DNA from: Spartinivicinus poritis
Lineage (GTDB): Bacteria > Pseudomonadota > Gammaproteobacteria > Pseudomonadales > Zooshikellaceae
DNA length: 64,000 nucleotides
Direction: 5' to 3'
Assembly (NCBI RefSeq): GCF_028858535.1
Contig: NZ_JAPMOU010000005.1
Span: 62,001 to 126,000, forward strand
A program made the translations under genes and the position numbers. Below are positions 53,117 to 62,823 of this stretch, one piece after another (the first letter of the stretch is position 1; the number at the start of each line of letters is the position of its first letter). The notes below the pieces were generated by a model. It did not search any database and had not been told where the DNA came from. It saw only the letters and a list, made by a program, of their open reading frames with translations.

Positions 53117-55114
53117 ATGATTCCAGAACTTGGCCACCTGGCATTAATAATTGCTTTGTGTTTGGCTGTATTGCTCGCTGTAGTGCCATTAATTGGCAGT
53201 TATTGCAAAGATCACATCATGATGGGGCTGGCTAAACCCCTGGCAACTGGGCAGCTGGTCTTTCTATCACTCAGTTTTGGTTGCTTGGCTTATGCCTTTC
53301 TAGCGGATGATTTTTCTGTCGCTTATGTGGCTCAAAACTCTAACACCCTACTGCCAACACCTTATAAATTCAGTGCCGTATGGGGGGCTCATGAAGGCTC
53401 GTTTCTACTATGGTGCCTTATTATGGCTTGCTGGACCTTTGCTGTAGCGCTGGCCAGTCATCACCTGCCCGAGCGGGTTACGGCAAGAGTGCTGGCCATT
53501 TTAGGCTGGTGTTCAGTTGGCTTTTTATTGTTCTTAGTGATTACTTCAAACCCTTTTGAGCGTTTATTGCCCAATACCCCTGCAGATGGGCGTGATCTAA
53601 ATCCTTTACTGCAAGACTTTGGCTTAATCATCCATCCACCTTTGCTATATGTGGGTTATGTAGGCTTTTCTGTGGTATTTGCCTTTGCTATTACTGCATT
53701 GCTGGAAGGACGCTTAGATGCCACTTGGGCTCGTTGGTCTCGACCTTGGACAGCCATTGCCTGGGCGTTTTTAACTGTTGGTATTGCACTAGGTAGCTGG
53801 TGGGCATACTACGAGCTTGGCTGGGGAGGCTGGTGGTTCTGGGATCCTGTAGAAAATGCTTCATTTATGCCCTGGCTGGTGGGAACAGCATTAATGCACT
53901 CCCTAGCTGTGACAGAAAAGCGTGGGGTTTTTAAAAGCTGGACTGTCTTTTTAGCGATTTTCTCTTTTTCCTTGAGTTTGTTAGGTGCCTTTTTAGTTCG
54001 TTCTGGCGTGTTAACCTCAGTTCACTCATTTGCTAGTGATCCTTCGCGTGGGGTATTTATTTTAGTGCTGTTGCTGATCGTAATTGGTGGCTCTTTTACT
54101 TTGTATGCCTTTCGCGCACCCGCAGTGGCCAGTCAGCAGCGGTTTAACTGGCAGTCTAAAGAAGCGCTGTTGTTACTAAATAATATCTTTTTGTCAGTTG
54201 CTACAGCGATGATTTTAATTGGTACGCTATATCCGTTGATAGCTAAAGCCATGGGAGATAATAGTATTTCCATTGGTAAACCCTATTTTGACTTAATGTT
54301 TTCGGTATTTATGGCTCCTTTGGCCATTTGTTTGGGAATTGGTATTTGGGCAAACTGGAAGCAGTCTAAGGCAAGCTTTTTGTGGCAACAACTGCGGTAT
54401 ATTGGCTTGGCCAGTGTGATTTTAGGTGTTGTATTTTGTTTCAGTTATGGCGATGGCTGGCTATTACCTGTCTGGTTGGCTGTTTCACTCGTGGCTTGGA
54501 TTTGTCTCGCTTCAGTCAAACAGCTTTATTATAAAACCCGAAATCAGTCGTCTTTTATCTCTGGATTGCGTCGGCTACCAAGGCATTACTATGGTATGTG
54601 GTTCGCACATATCGGTTTTGCGGTCACTATAGCAGGTGCTGTATTAACCAGTTTTTATAGTATTGAGCGGGATATAAAGCTGGCGCCTGGGGATTCGGTT
54701 AATTTGGCCGGTTATCAGTTTTTATTTAAAGGGATTCAAGAAAAACAAGGACCAAACTATGTTGCTCAGCAAGGTCAGTTAGTTGTAACCAAGGGTGAGC
54801 AGGTGGTTGCATTATTAACGCCTGAAAAACGTCATTATCCCGTACAACAAAATGTTATGACGGAAGCGGCAATTGATCCTGGTTTATTCCGTGATTTGTA
54901 TGTAGCACTCGGTGAGTCTTTAGATGATAGTGGTGCCTGGGCAGTAAGAGTGCACTTTAAAGCATTTGTCCGGTTGATTTGGTTAGGTGCCTTATTGATG
55001 GCATTAGGTGGTGTGCTGGCGGCACTTGATAAGCGTTATCGACTGCGACTGACGGCGAAACAGGCTAATTCCCAGGTAATCAATGCTGAGGTGGTTGCTG
55101 ATGGCTCGGCTTAA
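53117..55114 (+). CDS. ccmF: CcmF, cytochrome c haem lyase core
   Basis: 665 aa with about 14-15 membrane helices. WWD haem domain GWGGWWFWDPVENASFMPW (about 235-253), GAHEGS near residue 91 and conserved histidines (IHPPLLYVGY, SVHSFASDP). Ligates haem to apocytochromes with CcmH/I. Its end overlaps the ccmG start by 14 bases. Confidence 0.96.
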   Translation: MIPELGHLALIIALCLAVLLAVVPLIGSYCKDHIMMGLAKPLATGQLVFLSLSFGCLAYAFLADDFSVAYVAQNSNTLLPTPYKFSAVWGAHEGSFLLWCLIMACWTFAVALASHHLPERVTARVLAILGWCSVGFLLFLVITSNPFERLLPNTPADGRDLNPLLQDFGLIIHPPLLYVGYVGFSVVFAFAITALLEGRLDATWARWSRPWTAIAWAFLTVGIALGSWWAYYELGWGGWWFWDPVENASFMPWLVGTALMHSLAVTEKRGVFKSWTVFLAIFSFSLSLLGAFLVRSGVLTSVHSFASDPSRGVFILVLLLIVIGGSFTLYAFRAPAVASQQRFNWQSKEALLLLNNIFLSVATAMILIGTLYPLIAKAMGDNSISIGKPYFDLMFSVFMAPLAICLGIGIWANWKQSKASFLWQQLRYIGLASVILGVVFCFSYGDGWLLPVWLAVSLVAWICLASVKQLYYKTRNQSSFISGLRRLPRHYYGMWFAHIGFAVTIAGAVLTSFYSIERDIKLAPGDSVNLAGYQFLFKGIQEKQGPNYVAQQGQLVVTKGEQVVALLTPEKRHYPVQQNVMTEAAIDPGLFRDLYVALGESLDDSGAWAVRVHFKAFVRLIWLGALLMALGGVLAALDKRYRLRLTAKQANSQVINAEVVADGSA

Positions 55115-55661
55115 GTTATTTATTCCATTACTGTTGTTTATTGCGCTAGCAGGTTTTCTTTATCAAGGTATTTATGACAAAGATGACAGCTTGACCTCAG
55201 CATTACTGAACAAGCCATTTCCCGCATTTTCGTTACCTACGGTCCAATCTGTTGAGACCAATATTGGTAAACAGGAATTACTAGGGGAAGCTGCACTGGT
55301 CAATGTGTGGGCGACCTGGTGCCCTTCTTGTCAGGTGGAGCACCCTTATTTACTCAAGCTGGCCCAACAAGGGGTGAAGATCATTGGTGTTAATTACAAG
55401 GATGATCGCGCAGCTGCCCAGCAATGGCTGATTAAATTAAAAAACCCCTATGTATTTAGTATTTTTGATCAGAAAGGACGGCTTGGAATGGATTTAGGTG
55501 TTTATGGCGCACCTGAAACCTACTTAATCGATAGGGAGGGGACTATTCGTTATAAACATGTAGGGGTAGTGGATGAACAAGTTTGGCTAACTAAAATCAA
55601 GCCAAAGTATGATGCCTTAAACACGAAAAAGGCAGAGCCAGTACAACAGAATGCAGGCTAA
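55101..55661 (+). CDS. ccmG: CcmG/DsbE, periplasmic thioredoxin-like reductase
   Basis: 186 aa from ATG 55101 (AGGTGG six bases upstream); an ATG 18 bases earlier is less typical. Membrane anchor (about 4-22), thioredoxin fold with active-site WATWCPSCQVEHP, and GAPETYLID, containing the conserved cis-proline region. Reduces apocytochrome CXXCH cysteines. Confidence 0.95.
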   Translation: MARLKLFIPLLLFIALAGFLYQGIYDKDDSLTSALLNKPFPAFSLPTVQSVETNIGKQELLGEAALVNVWATWCPSCQVEHPYLLKLAQQGVKIIGVNYKDDRAAAQQWLIKLKNPYVFSIFDQKGRLGMDLGVYGAPETYLIDREGTIRYKHVGVVDEQVWLTKIKPKYDALNTKKAEPVQQNAG

Positions 55662-55677
55662 TGGAGTGCCGTTAGTA

Positions 55678-56175
55678 ATGAATATGAAAGCCTATTTAAA
55701 GCCATTATTGATTTTGTTCATAACCAGTATGGGGTGGTTGTCCTTCAGTTGGGCAGCTATTGATACTTATCCATTTAAAACTGATGAGCAACGTCAGCGG
55801 TTTAAGCAGTTAACAGATGAGCTACGTTGCCCTAAATGTCAAAATCAGAATATTGCTGATTCTAATGCACCCATTGCTAAAGATTTTCGTGAAGAAATAT
55901 ATCGACAGCTGCTGGCTGGGCACTCAAACCAAACTATTGTCGACTTTATGGTTGCTCGATATGGGGAGTTTGTTTTATATCGCCCCACCTTTAGCAAGAA
56001 AACCTGGTTACTGTGGATAGGGCCTTTTATTTTGTTAGTAGTGGGGGCAGGGATTTTTTATCGATTAATCAGGAAAGGCCAATCTTCTAGTACTACTGCT
56101 TCTGCCCCATTATCAGAAGCTGAGCAGCGGCAAATTGAAGCTATTATTCACCAGCATGAAGAAACGAAGTCATGA
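55678..56175 (+). CDS. ccmH: CcmH, apocytochrome thiol-handling subunit
   Basis: 165 aa from ATG 55678; ATGs at 55651 and 55684 are alternatives. Signal peptide ending SFSWA, then LRCPKCQNQNIADSNAPIA with the redox LRCxxC motif, a three-helix domain, and a C-terminal membrane helix (LLWIGPFILLVVGAGIFY). Works with CcmF/CcmI. Confidence 0.94.
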   Translation: MNMKAYLKPLLILFITSMGWLSFSWAAIDTYPFKTDEQRQRFKQLTDELRCPKCQNQNIADSNAPIAKDFREEIYRQLLAGHSNQTIVDFMVARYGEFVLYRPTFSKKTWLLWIGPFILLVVGAGIFYRLIRKGQSSSTTASAPLSEAEQRQIEAIIHQHEETKS

Positions 56176-57407
56176 TGTTATTTTGGGTTATTGCAGCAGT
56201 ATTATTGATCATTGCTGTATCGTTTATATTATTGCCAATCCCCCGTCTTAACAGGCGATTAAATGAAGCTAGTCAACAACAACAGGCAGAGCAGGTTGCT
56301 CGTTACCAGCAGCAATTAGCCGAACTGGACTCTGCACATGCTGCAGGCCAGCTGGATAGTCTGGATTATGAAGAGCAAAAAAATGCTCTGGGAAAACGCT
56401 TGCTGGCAGATTATCAGCAGGTAAAGTCAACCCGGTTGAATACTATGATCTGGGTGGCAGGTGGTAGCTTACCAGTAGTTGTAATAGGACTTTATTTATT
56501 ATTGGGTGGAAGTCAGCAGGTTGCATTTACCCAACAGTTAAAATCGATAGACTGGGACAATGCTAGTGGTGCAGAGCTGGTTAATTCATTGGAAACATTA
56601 GCGGCCGACTATCCTAACCAACCCCAAGTGCATTATTTATTGGCTCGTACTTATATAGCAATGAATCAGTTGGGAAAAGCGGAACAGACTTTTACTGTAT
56701 TAAAAGTACAAGCACCGAATGACCCATCAGTCATTGCTCAATTAGCGCAGGTTAAGTATTTAAAACAAAATAATAAGATCACTCAAGAAGTAACGGCACT
56801 TGCTCAGCAAGCATTAACTATTCAACCGAATCAACCCACTGCGCTTGGTATTATGGGAATTGCGGCTTTTGAGTCAGGAGAGTATCAGCAGGCAATACAT
56901 TATTGGCAGCAAGTGTTGGCTACTCGTCCTGATCATGCGACAGCAACTGCTTTGCAGCAGGGAATAGCAAAAGCACAACAGTTGGCAGGTACAAAGAGCG
57001 TTCAACCAAAACCCCAAGTAACAGCAGATCAGCCTGCCTCCGAGCAAGTTGATGGAGAAAAGCTTGCTGATGCAGAAATCAGCGTTTTAGTAGAATTAGA
57101 TGAAACATTACAACAACAGTTGCCTAAGCATGCGCGGGTTTATGTATTGGCTAAGCATGCCAGTATGGGTATGCCTGTGGCAGTAGTACCACTCCAGGTG
57201 AGTGAACTACCAGCTTTGGTAAAACTTAATGACTCAAAAGTCATGATGGCTGGAAATAAATTATCCCAATATCAGACAGTTGATGTGATTGCTAAAATCT
57301 CTATTTCTGGAGATGCTACTCAGAGTGACTATATAGTCAGCAAGCAAAATATCAAAGTGAATCATAAAGGGGTTGTACGCTTAGCCATCTCTAAAAGCAG
57401 TAGTTAG
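56172..57407 (+). CDS. ccmI: CcmI, cytochrome c maturation TPR protein
   Basis: 411 aa, start overlapping the ccmH stop (ATGA). Two N-terminal membrane helices (about 3-21 and 94-113) with a coiled loop, TPR repeats (about 145-275: HYLLARTYIAMNQLGKAEQTF, ALGIMGIAAFESGEYQQAIHYW), and a beta-rich C-terminal periplasmic domain. Presents apocytochrome to the lyase. Last gene of the operon, followed by a strong terminator. Confidence 0.94.
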   Translation: MMLFWVIAAVLLIIAVSFILLPIPRLNRRLNEASQQQQAEQVARYQQQLAELDSAHAAGQLDSLDYEEQKNALGKRLLADYQQVKSTRLNTMIWVAGGSLPVVVIGLYLLLGGSQQVAFTQQLKSIDWDNASGAELVNSLETLAADYPNQPQVHYLLARTYIAMNQLGKAEQTFTVLKVQAPNDPSVIAQLAQVKYLKQNNKITQEVTALAQQALTIQPNQPTALGIMGIAAFESGEYQQAIHYWQQVLATRPDHATATALQQGIAKAQQLAGTKSVQPKPQVTADQPASEQVDGEKLADAEISVLVELDETLQQQLPKHARVYVLAKHASMGMPVAVVPLQVSELPALVKLNDSKVMMAGNKLSQYQTVDVIAKISISGDATQSDYIVSKQNIKVNHKGVVRLAISKSSS

Positions 57408-57801
57408 TATTTTATGATGCTGTGTTCAGTTGCTCAGGCAGCTCACTACACAGCACGCTTTCTGCCTTAGCTGGCAAAATAATAATCTTCAAGCAAACGT
57501 CAGCAGATCCTTAATATTAGACTAAAAGCTTAGAAATTAAGATTATAAAACCACTCGTTTTAGCTATATGATGTTCTGAATATCATATGGTAAATATTGA
57601 AAAGGCTGTAAAAATACAGCCTTTTTTATTTCTACCTGTCTAACAATAAAATTTTCAATCGAAAAGTGTAGCTTTTTGTACAGTTTTTGTCGTATAAGTA
57701 GAAAAATAATTGTACTTATATGATGACTGTTTAGCTTTCAATAATTATTATGTATCTTTGTGTGAATAATGAAATAATAAATTACATAACTGGAATCAGT
57801 A
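57408..57801. promoter_or_regulatory. Intergenic region between ccmI and the GntR gene, with candidate operator
   Basis: 394 bp with no gene. It holds a small hairpin (ATATGAT at 57566-57572 with ATCATAT at 57582-57588), the ccm terminator, and an 8-bp perfect inverted repeat TATAAGTA-N12-TACTTATA (57693-57720) about 80 bases before the GntR start. The repeat centres are 20 bp apart, two helical turns, as expected for a dimeric regulator site; it may be the GntR protein's own operator. Confidence 0.45.
57600..57626 (+). terminator. Intrinsic terminator of the ccm operon
   Basis: Perfect 10-bp stem AAAGGCTGTA (57600-57609), loop AAAA, TACAGCCTTT (57614-57623), with the right arm continuing into a run of T residues to 57626. 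No competing gene overlaps. Confidence 0.85.
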
Positions 57802-58467
57802 ATGGTCTTTAAAGCATCTGATAGTCTTTCTGAACAAATTGCACAACACTTAGCAAGTAAAATTATTAAAGGAGAGCTACTTGCTAAGGAAAGGATTCAG
57901 GAGTTAAAGGTAGCAAGCGAGTTAGGAGTAAGCCGTGGTTCTGTTCGAGAAGCCTTGCTGATATTACAACGCAAGCACTTAATTGATATTTTGCCCCGTC
58001 GTGGTGCAATGGTCACTGAATTAACCGAGCATAAAGTTCAAAGCCTATATGAAATGGTAGTGGAGCTGTATTCATTTCTTGCTTTGAAAGTAGCTGAGAA
58101 TTGGCAGGCTGAGATTCAGCTGAAACCGTTCAAGGCAACTTTAAAAGAGCTTGAGTTGTTAGCTGAGCAGCGCAATATTGAGCGTTACATTGAGGTGAGC
58201 TTTGATATTTTACGTCAAGCGTTACCGATTGCTGATAATTCCTATTTGGAACAAATTTTAGCCAATGTTCAGCCAGCTATTCATCGAACCTATTTCTTGG
58301 TAGCAAGCAAATATGAGGATCATATTGTTAAAAGCTTGAGCTTCTTTAAAGCGTTAATTCAGGTCGTTGAGCAAAGAGATCAACAGCAAATCAGGCAAGT
58401 TGTTGCTGCTTATGGCAAGCACCACCGAGATATGTTAATGACAGTTGTAGGAGGTCGTGACTACTAA
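57802..58467 (+). CDS. GntR-family (FadR/FCD type) transcriptional regulator
   Basis: 221 aa. N-terminal winged helix (about 8-75: LSEQIAQHLASKIIKGELLA, ELGVSRGSVREALLILQRK, RRGAMVTEL). C-terminal helical FCD domain, but the metal-binding DxxFH pattern reads EVSFD, so ligand or metal binding is probably altered. A GntR gene also precedes smc in Pseudomonas, so this linkage is conserved. Ligand unknown. Confidence 0.88.
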   Translation: MVFKASDSLSEQIAQHLASKIIKGELLAKERIQELKVASELGVSRGSVREALLILQRKHLIDILPRRGAMVTELTEHKVQSLYEMVVELYSFLALKVAENWQAEIQLKPFKATLKELELLAEQRNIERYIEVSFDILRQALPIADNSYLEQILANVQPAIHRTYFLVASKYEDHIVKSLSFFKALIQVVEQRDQQQIRQVVAAYGKHHRDMLMTVVGGRDY

Positions 58468-58973
58468 CAGTATAGTTGATCTTATTTTAATCAGTTCTAC
58501 CGCTCGTTGAGAACAGTAGCGTTATTTTGATAATGCTACTGACTTCTATCTATACAACTTTCTAGGTGCATTCAGTTCATTGCCTGTGTAAACTTGTCCT
58601 GTTGGGGACTATAGCTAGTTGTGCTAGTTGTATTGGTAAAGAGACTACTCTACATACTAAATCACTCACTTTGCTCAGCCACTGTATGGTGATTATAGTG
58701 AAGTGAGTAAGTTGTGACCTGTAGGCTTTTAAAGCCTATATAACAGCCTAATCGTGGGTTGTTGATAGTATGCTAAGTAGTGATTGCTCTAAGCACGCTC
58801 TTACCTGTTAATACAGTTATTTGTTAAACCTGTGTAAATGCAGCCCTAAGGGGAAATGTGATTAAGCTATCCTTGGGGGTACCTTAAATACTGCAGGTTT
58901 AGACGATTACAACTAGTCTTATTTATATTGTCCCGCCATCTTATAAAGTATGTTTATTGAGATTTAATGTTAC
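58468..58973. other. Intergenic region upstream of smc, no gene seen
   Basis: 506 bp. No ORF or RNA gene recognised. An imperfect palindrome TAGGCTTT-T-AAAGCCTA lies at 58722-58738. It probably contains the smc promoter, but none is clear. Confidence 0.45.
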
Positions 58974-61900
58974 ATGCGGCTTAAATCAATCAAACTGGCA
59001 GGCTTTAAGTCTTTTGTTGACCCCACTAATGTCCCCCTACCCAGTAACATGTGTGGTGTTGTGGGTCCTAATGGTTGTGGTAAATCAAATATTATTGATG
59101 CCGTGCGCTGGGTAATGGGAGAAAGCTCCGCTAAAAACCTGCGTGGCGAGTCAATGACCGATGTTATCTTTAATGGCTCAAATGCACGGAAACCTGTGGG
59201 GCAAGCGTCGGTAGAATTGATTTTTGATAATAGTGATGGCTCATTGGTGGGAGAATACGCCAAGTACAGTGAAATTTCAGTTAAGCGCCGAGTTACCCGC
59301 GATGGTAAAAATCAATATTTTCTGAACGGTACAAAATGCCGGCGGAAAGACATTACGGATATTTTCCTTGGTACGGGGCTAGGGCCTCGAAGCTATGCCA
59401 TTATCAGCCAGGGGATTATCTCTAATTTAATTGAGTCTAAACCTGAAGAGTTAAGAGTTTTTATTGAAGAAGCGGCGGGTATTTCAAAATATAAAGAGCG
59501 CCGCCGAGAAACAGAAAATCGTATTCGCCGTACTACTGAGAATCTTGAGCGACTGACCGACCTGCGTGAAGAACTGGAGCGCCAATTACACCACTTGCAT
59601 CGTCAGGCACAAGCAGCTGAAAAATATAAAGCATTTAAAGAAGAAGAGCGGTTAAAAAAAGCACAGCTACAAGGGTTGCGCTGGCGAGCTATTCATCAGC
59701 AGGTGGAAACCAAAAAACAATTAATTGGTGAGCTGGAAGTTAAGCTGGAAGCAGAGGTTGCGGGGCAGCGCTCGCAAGATTCCGCCATTGAAAAGCAGCG
59801 GGAGCTGCATATTTCCTTAACAGATCAGTTTAATGAAGTACAAGGCCGCTATTACAGTATTGGGGCTGAGGTAGCGCGGGTAGAGCAAAGCATCCAACAT
59901 GCTAAGGCCAGGCTGGCGGAGCTTCAGCAAGACTTGCAAGCCAGTGAAAGTAACTTACAAGAAGCTAACTCCGACTTAGTTAATGATCAGCAGCTACAAG
60001 CACAATTGACTGAAGAGCTGGCGGAAATAACCCCAGAGCTAGAGTTGCTCAGTGCAGCAGAAGAAGAATCGGCGATTGCACTGCAAACCGCAGAAGAGTC
60101 AATGCAAAACTGGCAAAACCGTTGGGACCAGTTTAACCAGCGATCAGCAGAACCTAAACGGAAGGCAGAGGTTGAGCAGTCCCGCATTCAGCATTTAGAG
60201 CAAGTATTGAAGCGATTGCATGAACGGATTCATCGCTTAGAAGAGGAGCAGCTAGGACTTTCAGCAGGGCCTTTGGAAGAAGAAATTGCCTTGCTGCAAG
60301 AGCAGCTGTCGGAACTGGAGCTGAATACGGAATCACAAGTTGGGCAAGTCGAAACCGTTGCTCAGTCAATTGAAAGCTATCGTCAACAAGAACAGAAACT
60401 GGCAGAGGTGCTTGATCAGTTACGTAGTGAGTTACAGCAGGCTCGTGGGCGCTTTGCATCGTTAGAGGCATTGCAACAGGCTGCCATGGGTGATAATGAT
60501 GAGGCTAATAGCTGGATCACCGAAGCTGGCTTAGCACAGCAAGCTAAGCTGGCAGAGCAACTGTCAGTGACACCGGGTTGGGAAACCGCATTAGAAACCG
60601 TGCTGGGGGACTGTCTGCAAGCGATAGTCGTGGATCAGCTTGATACAACCTCTGAGCAGCTGGCAACCTTGAAAGAAGGCACCGTTACTCTGCTTGAACC
60701 TCAGAGCCAACAGCACTCAGTCTCACTCAATGGTAAAACGCCTTTACTGTCAATCGTTAATGATGATAGCCATATTGCCCCTTTACTGTCAGGGATCTAT
60801 TTGGCTGAAACCCTACCAGAAGCCTTAGCCCATCGTCATGAGTTATCGCCCCATGAGTCTGTTGTGTGCCGGGAAGGTATTTGGGTAGGTCCAAACTGGC
60901 TAAGAGTGGCTAAAGGCGATAATGCCCAGGCTGGTATCTTAAAGCGCAAGCAAGCGCTGGAAAGTCTGGCAAATACCATTGACCACCTGGAAACCACCAT
61001 TGCTGCTCACAGCCAGCAATTGACGGAACTTCAGGATCAACACCGAGCTGCAGAGCAGCAGCGAGAGCAACTTCAGAAAACCCTGGCTGAGCTTAATCGG
61101 CAGCAAGGGGAGTGCAAAGCCGCATTGAGTGGTAAGCAAGTGAAGGTTGAGCAGGTGCTTGAACGGCGTAATAGAGTACTTCAAGAATTAGAAGAGCTGG
61201 CCAGTCAACAACACCAGGAACAACAGAATATCAGTGAGGCACGGCTGCTGTTACAAGAAGCGCTGGACTTAATGGCAGATGATGAAGGTCAGCGGGAACA
61301 GTTATTAGCCAGTCGTGATGAAATCAGGGCCGCACTTGATCAAGCTCGTCAGCAGGCCCGTTATGATAAAGATAAATCGCATCAGCTGGCATTGCGGCAA
61401 CAGTCGCTGACAACTCAACTGCAGTCAATTGAGCAAGGCCTGAGCCGGCTAACCAGCCAGGTGTCGCGTTTTGCTGATCAGCAGAGCCAGATAAAAGAGA
61501 CCATTGCCCAAACGGAATTACCACTCGCTGAGTGGGATATGGAACTTGAAGCGCAATTAGAACGTCGAATCCAAGTTGAAGATGAATTAGGCAACGCTCG
61601 TCGTGAGCTTGAAACCGTTGATCATGAAATACGACAGTATGAAAAGCTACGCAGTGGTGCAGAACAACAAGCCACTAAAATTCGTGGTGAATTAGAGCAG
61701 CAGCGGATTGAGTGGCAAGGTTTAACGGTTAGATTAAATACGTTGCAGGAACAACTGCAGGCAGAACAGTTTGATTTAGAGCAAGTCATTGCTGAACTTC
61801 CTGAAGATGCTGATGAAGCCATTTGGACTGAAACGCTGGAAAAACTGGCTAATAAAATCCAGCGGTTGGGTGCCATTAACCTGGCTGCAATTGAAGAGTA

Positions 61901-62480
61901 TGAAGTGCAGTCAGAGCGTAAACGTTATTTAGATGCTCAAAATGACGATTTACAAGAAGCGTTGAATACGCTTGAGGACGCTATCAGAAAAATTGATAAA
62001 GAAACGCGTAATCGGTTTAAGAGCACTTTTGATAAGGTCAATAATGGGTTACAAACCCTTTTTCCGAAGGTGTTTGGTGGCGGAAGTGCTTATTTAGAAC
62101 TAACGGGTGAGGATTTATTAGACACGGGGGTGGCGATAATGGCCAGACCCCCAGGTAAGAAAAACAGCACGATTCATTTATTGTCAGGTGGTGAGAAAGC
62201 ATTAACGGCCATCGCGTTAGTGTTTTCAATTTTCCAGCTAAATCCTGCGCCATTTTGTATGTTGGATGAGGTTGATGCGCCTTTAGATGATGCCAATGTG
62301 GGACGCTATGCTCGCATGGTGACGGAAATGTCTAAGTCAGTACAATTTATTTACATTACCCACAATAAAATAGCGATGGAAGCTGCCAGCCAATTAATGG
62401 GGGTAACCATGCAAGAGCCTGGGGTATCTCGCCTGGTAGCCGTTGATGTAGAAGCTGCCGCTGCACTGGCAGCAAACTAG
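58974..62480 (+). CDS. smc: SMC chromosome condensation ATPase
   Basis: 1168 aa, full length. Walker A GPNGCGKSNIIDAVRW (about 32-47), long coiled coil (about 165-500), hinge (about 505-665), second coiled coil (about 670-1010), signature HLLSGGEKALTAIAL and Walker B FCMLDEVDAPLDDANV. Forms DNA-looping condensin rings; partners ScpA/ScpB are not in the window. The smc-zipA-ligA order is standard in Pseudomonas relatives. Confidence 0.97.
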   Translation: MRLKSIKLAGFKSFVDPTNVPLPSNMCGVVGPNGCGKSNIIDAVRWVMGESSAKNLRGESMTDVIFNGSNARKPVGQASVELIFDNSDGSLVGEYAKYSEISVKRRVTRDGKNQYFLNGTKCRRKDITDIFLGTGLGPRSYAIISQGIISNLIESKPEELRVFIEEAAGISKYKERRRETENRIRRTTENLERLTDLREELERQLHHLHRQAQAAEKYKAFKEEERLKKAQLQGLRWRAIHQQVETKKQLIGELEVKLEAEVAGQRSQDSAIEKQRELHISLTDQFNEVQGRYYSIGAEVARVEQSIQHAKARLAELQQDLQASESNLQEANSDLVNDQQLQAQLTEELAEITPELELLSAAEEESAIALQTAEESMQNWQNRWDQFNQRSAEPKRKAEVEQSRIQHLEQVLKRLHERIHRLEEEQLGLSAGPLEEEIALLQEQLSELELNTESQVGQVETVAQSIESYRQQEQKLAEVLDQLRSELQQARGRFASLEALQQAAMGDNDEANSWITEAGLAQQAKLAEQLSVTPGWETALETVLGDCLQAIVVDQLDTTSEQLATLKEGTVTLLEPQSQQHSVSLNGKTPLLSIVNDDSHIAPLLSGIYLAETLPEALAHRHELSPHESVVCREGIWVGPNWLRVAKGDNAQAGILKRKQALESLANTIDHLETTIAAHSQQLTELQDQHRAAEQQREQLQKTLAELNRQQGECKAALSGKQVKVEQVLERRNRVLQELEELASQQHQEQQNISEARLLLQEALDLMADDEGQREQLLASRDEIRAALDQARQQARYDKDKSHQLALRQQSLTTQLQSIEQGLSRLTSQVSRFADQQSQIKETIAQTELPLAEWDMELEAQLERRIQVEDELGNARRELETVDHEIRQYEKLRSGAEQQATKIRGELEQQRIEWQGLTVRLNTLQEQLQAEQFDLEQVIAELPEDADEAIWTETLEKLANKIQRLGAINLAAIEEYEVQSERKRYLDAQNDDLQEALNTLEDAIRKIDKETRNRFKSTFDKVNNGLQTLFPKVFGGGSAYLELTGEDLLDTGVAIMARPPGKKNSTIHLLSGGEKALTAIALVFSIFQLNPAPFCMLDEVDAPLDDANVGRYARMVTEMSKSVQFIYITHNKIAMEAASQLMGVTMQEPGVSRLVAVDVEAAAALAAN

Positions 62481-62823
62481 CATCAAAAAATGAATAGGAA
62501 ACAGGTTGCGCGTAAGTCTTAGATAAAAATTTATGGCTAAAAAGCGGCTAAATATTGCACGGCTTGAAAAATATGCACCATAATTATTGTAAGACGTAAG
62601 AAGCATTGCCGCTCTAGATTGTTGCTGTAAATTGTCGTATAGCAAACAACAAGCGCAAGTTAAAGTCTGTTGTAACCGCTCATAAACTGGAGGCTGATGG
62701 TTCAATATTTTGTGTTAGCAGTGTTTATTTTACAAGGCCTTCACAAAAATATCTGACGGTTGTGCCAGGTAGTGGTTGAGTAGGGTTATGATAGCCTAAT
62801 TAGTAATAAGGTTGACAAATACA
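62481..62823. other. smc-zipA intergenic region, no gene seen
   Basis: 343 bp without a convincing ORF or RNA gene. Contains AT-rich sequence and possibly the zipA promoter; a TTGACA at 62812-62817 is too close to the start to be its -35. Confidence 0.4.

Noticed and set aside
60154-60471. 105-aa ORF antisense to smc
   Set aside because: Chance ORF within a long coiled-coil coding region.
62394-62705. 103-aa ORF antisense to the end of smc and the intergenic region
   Set aside because: No domain, signal or ribosome-binding site; cysteine- and leucine-rich chance ORF.
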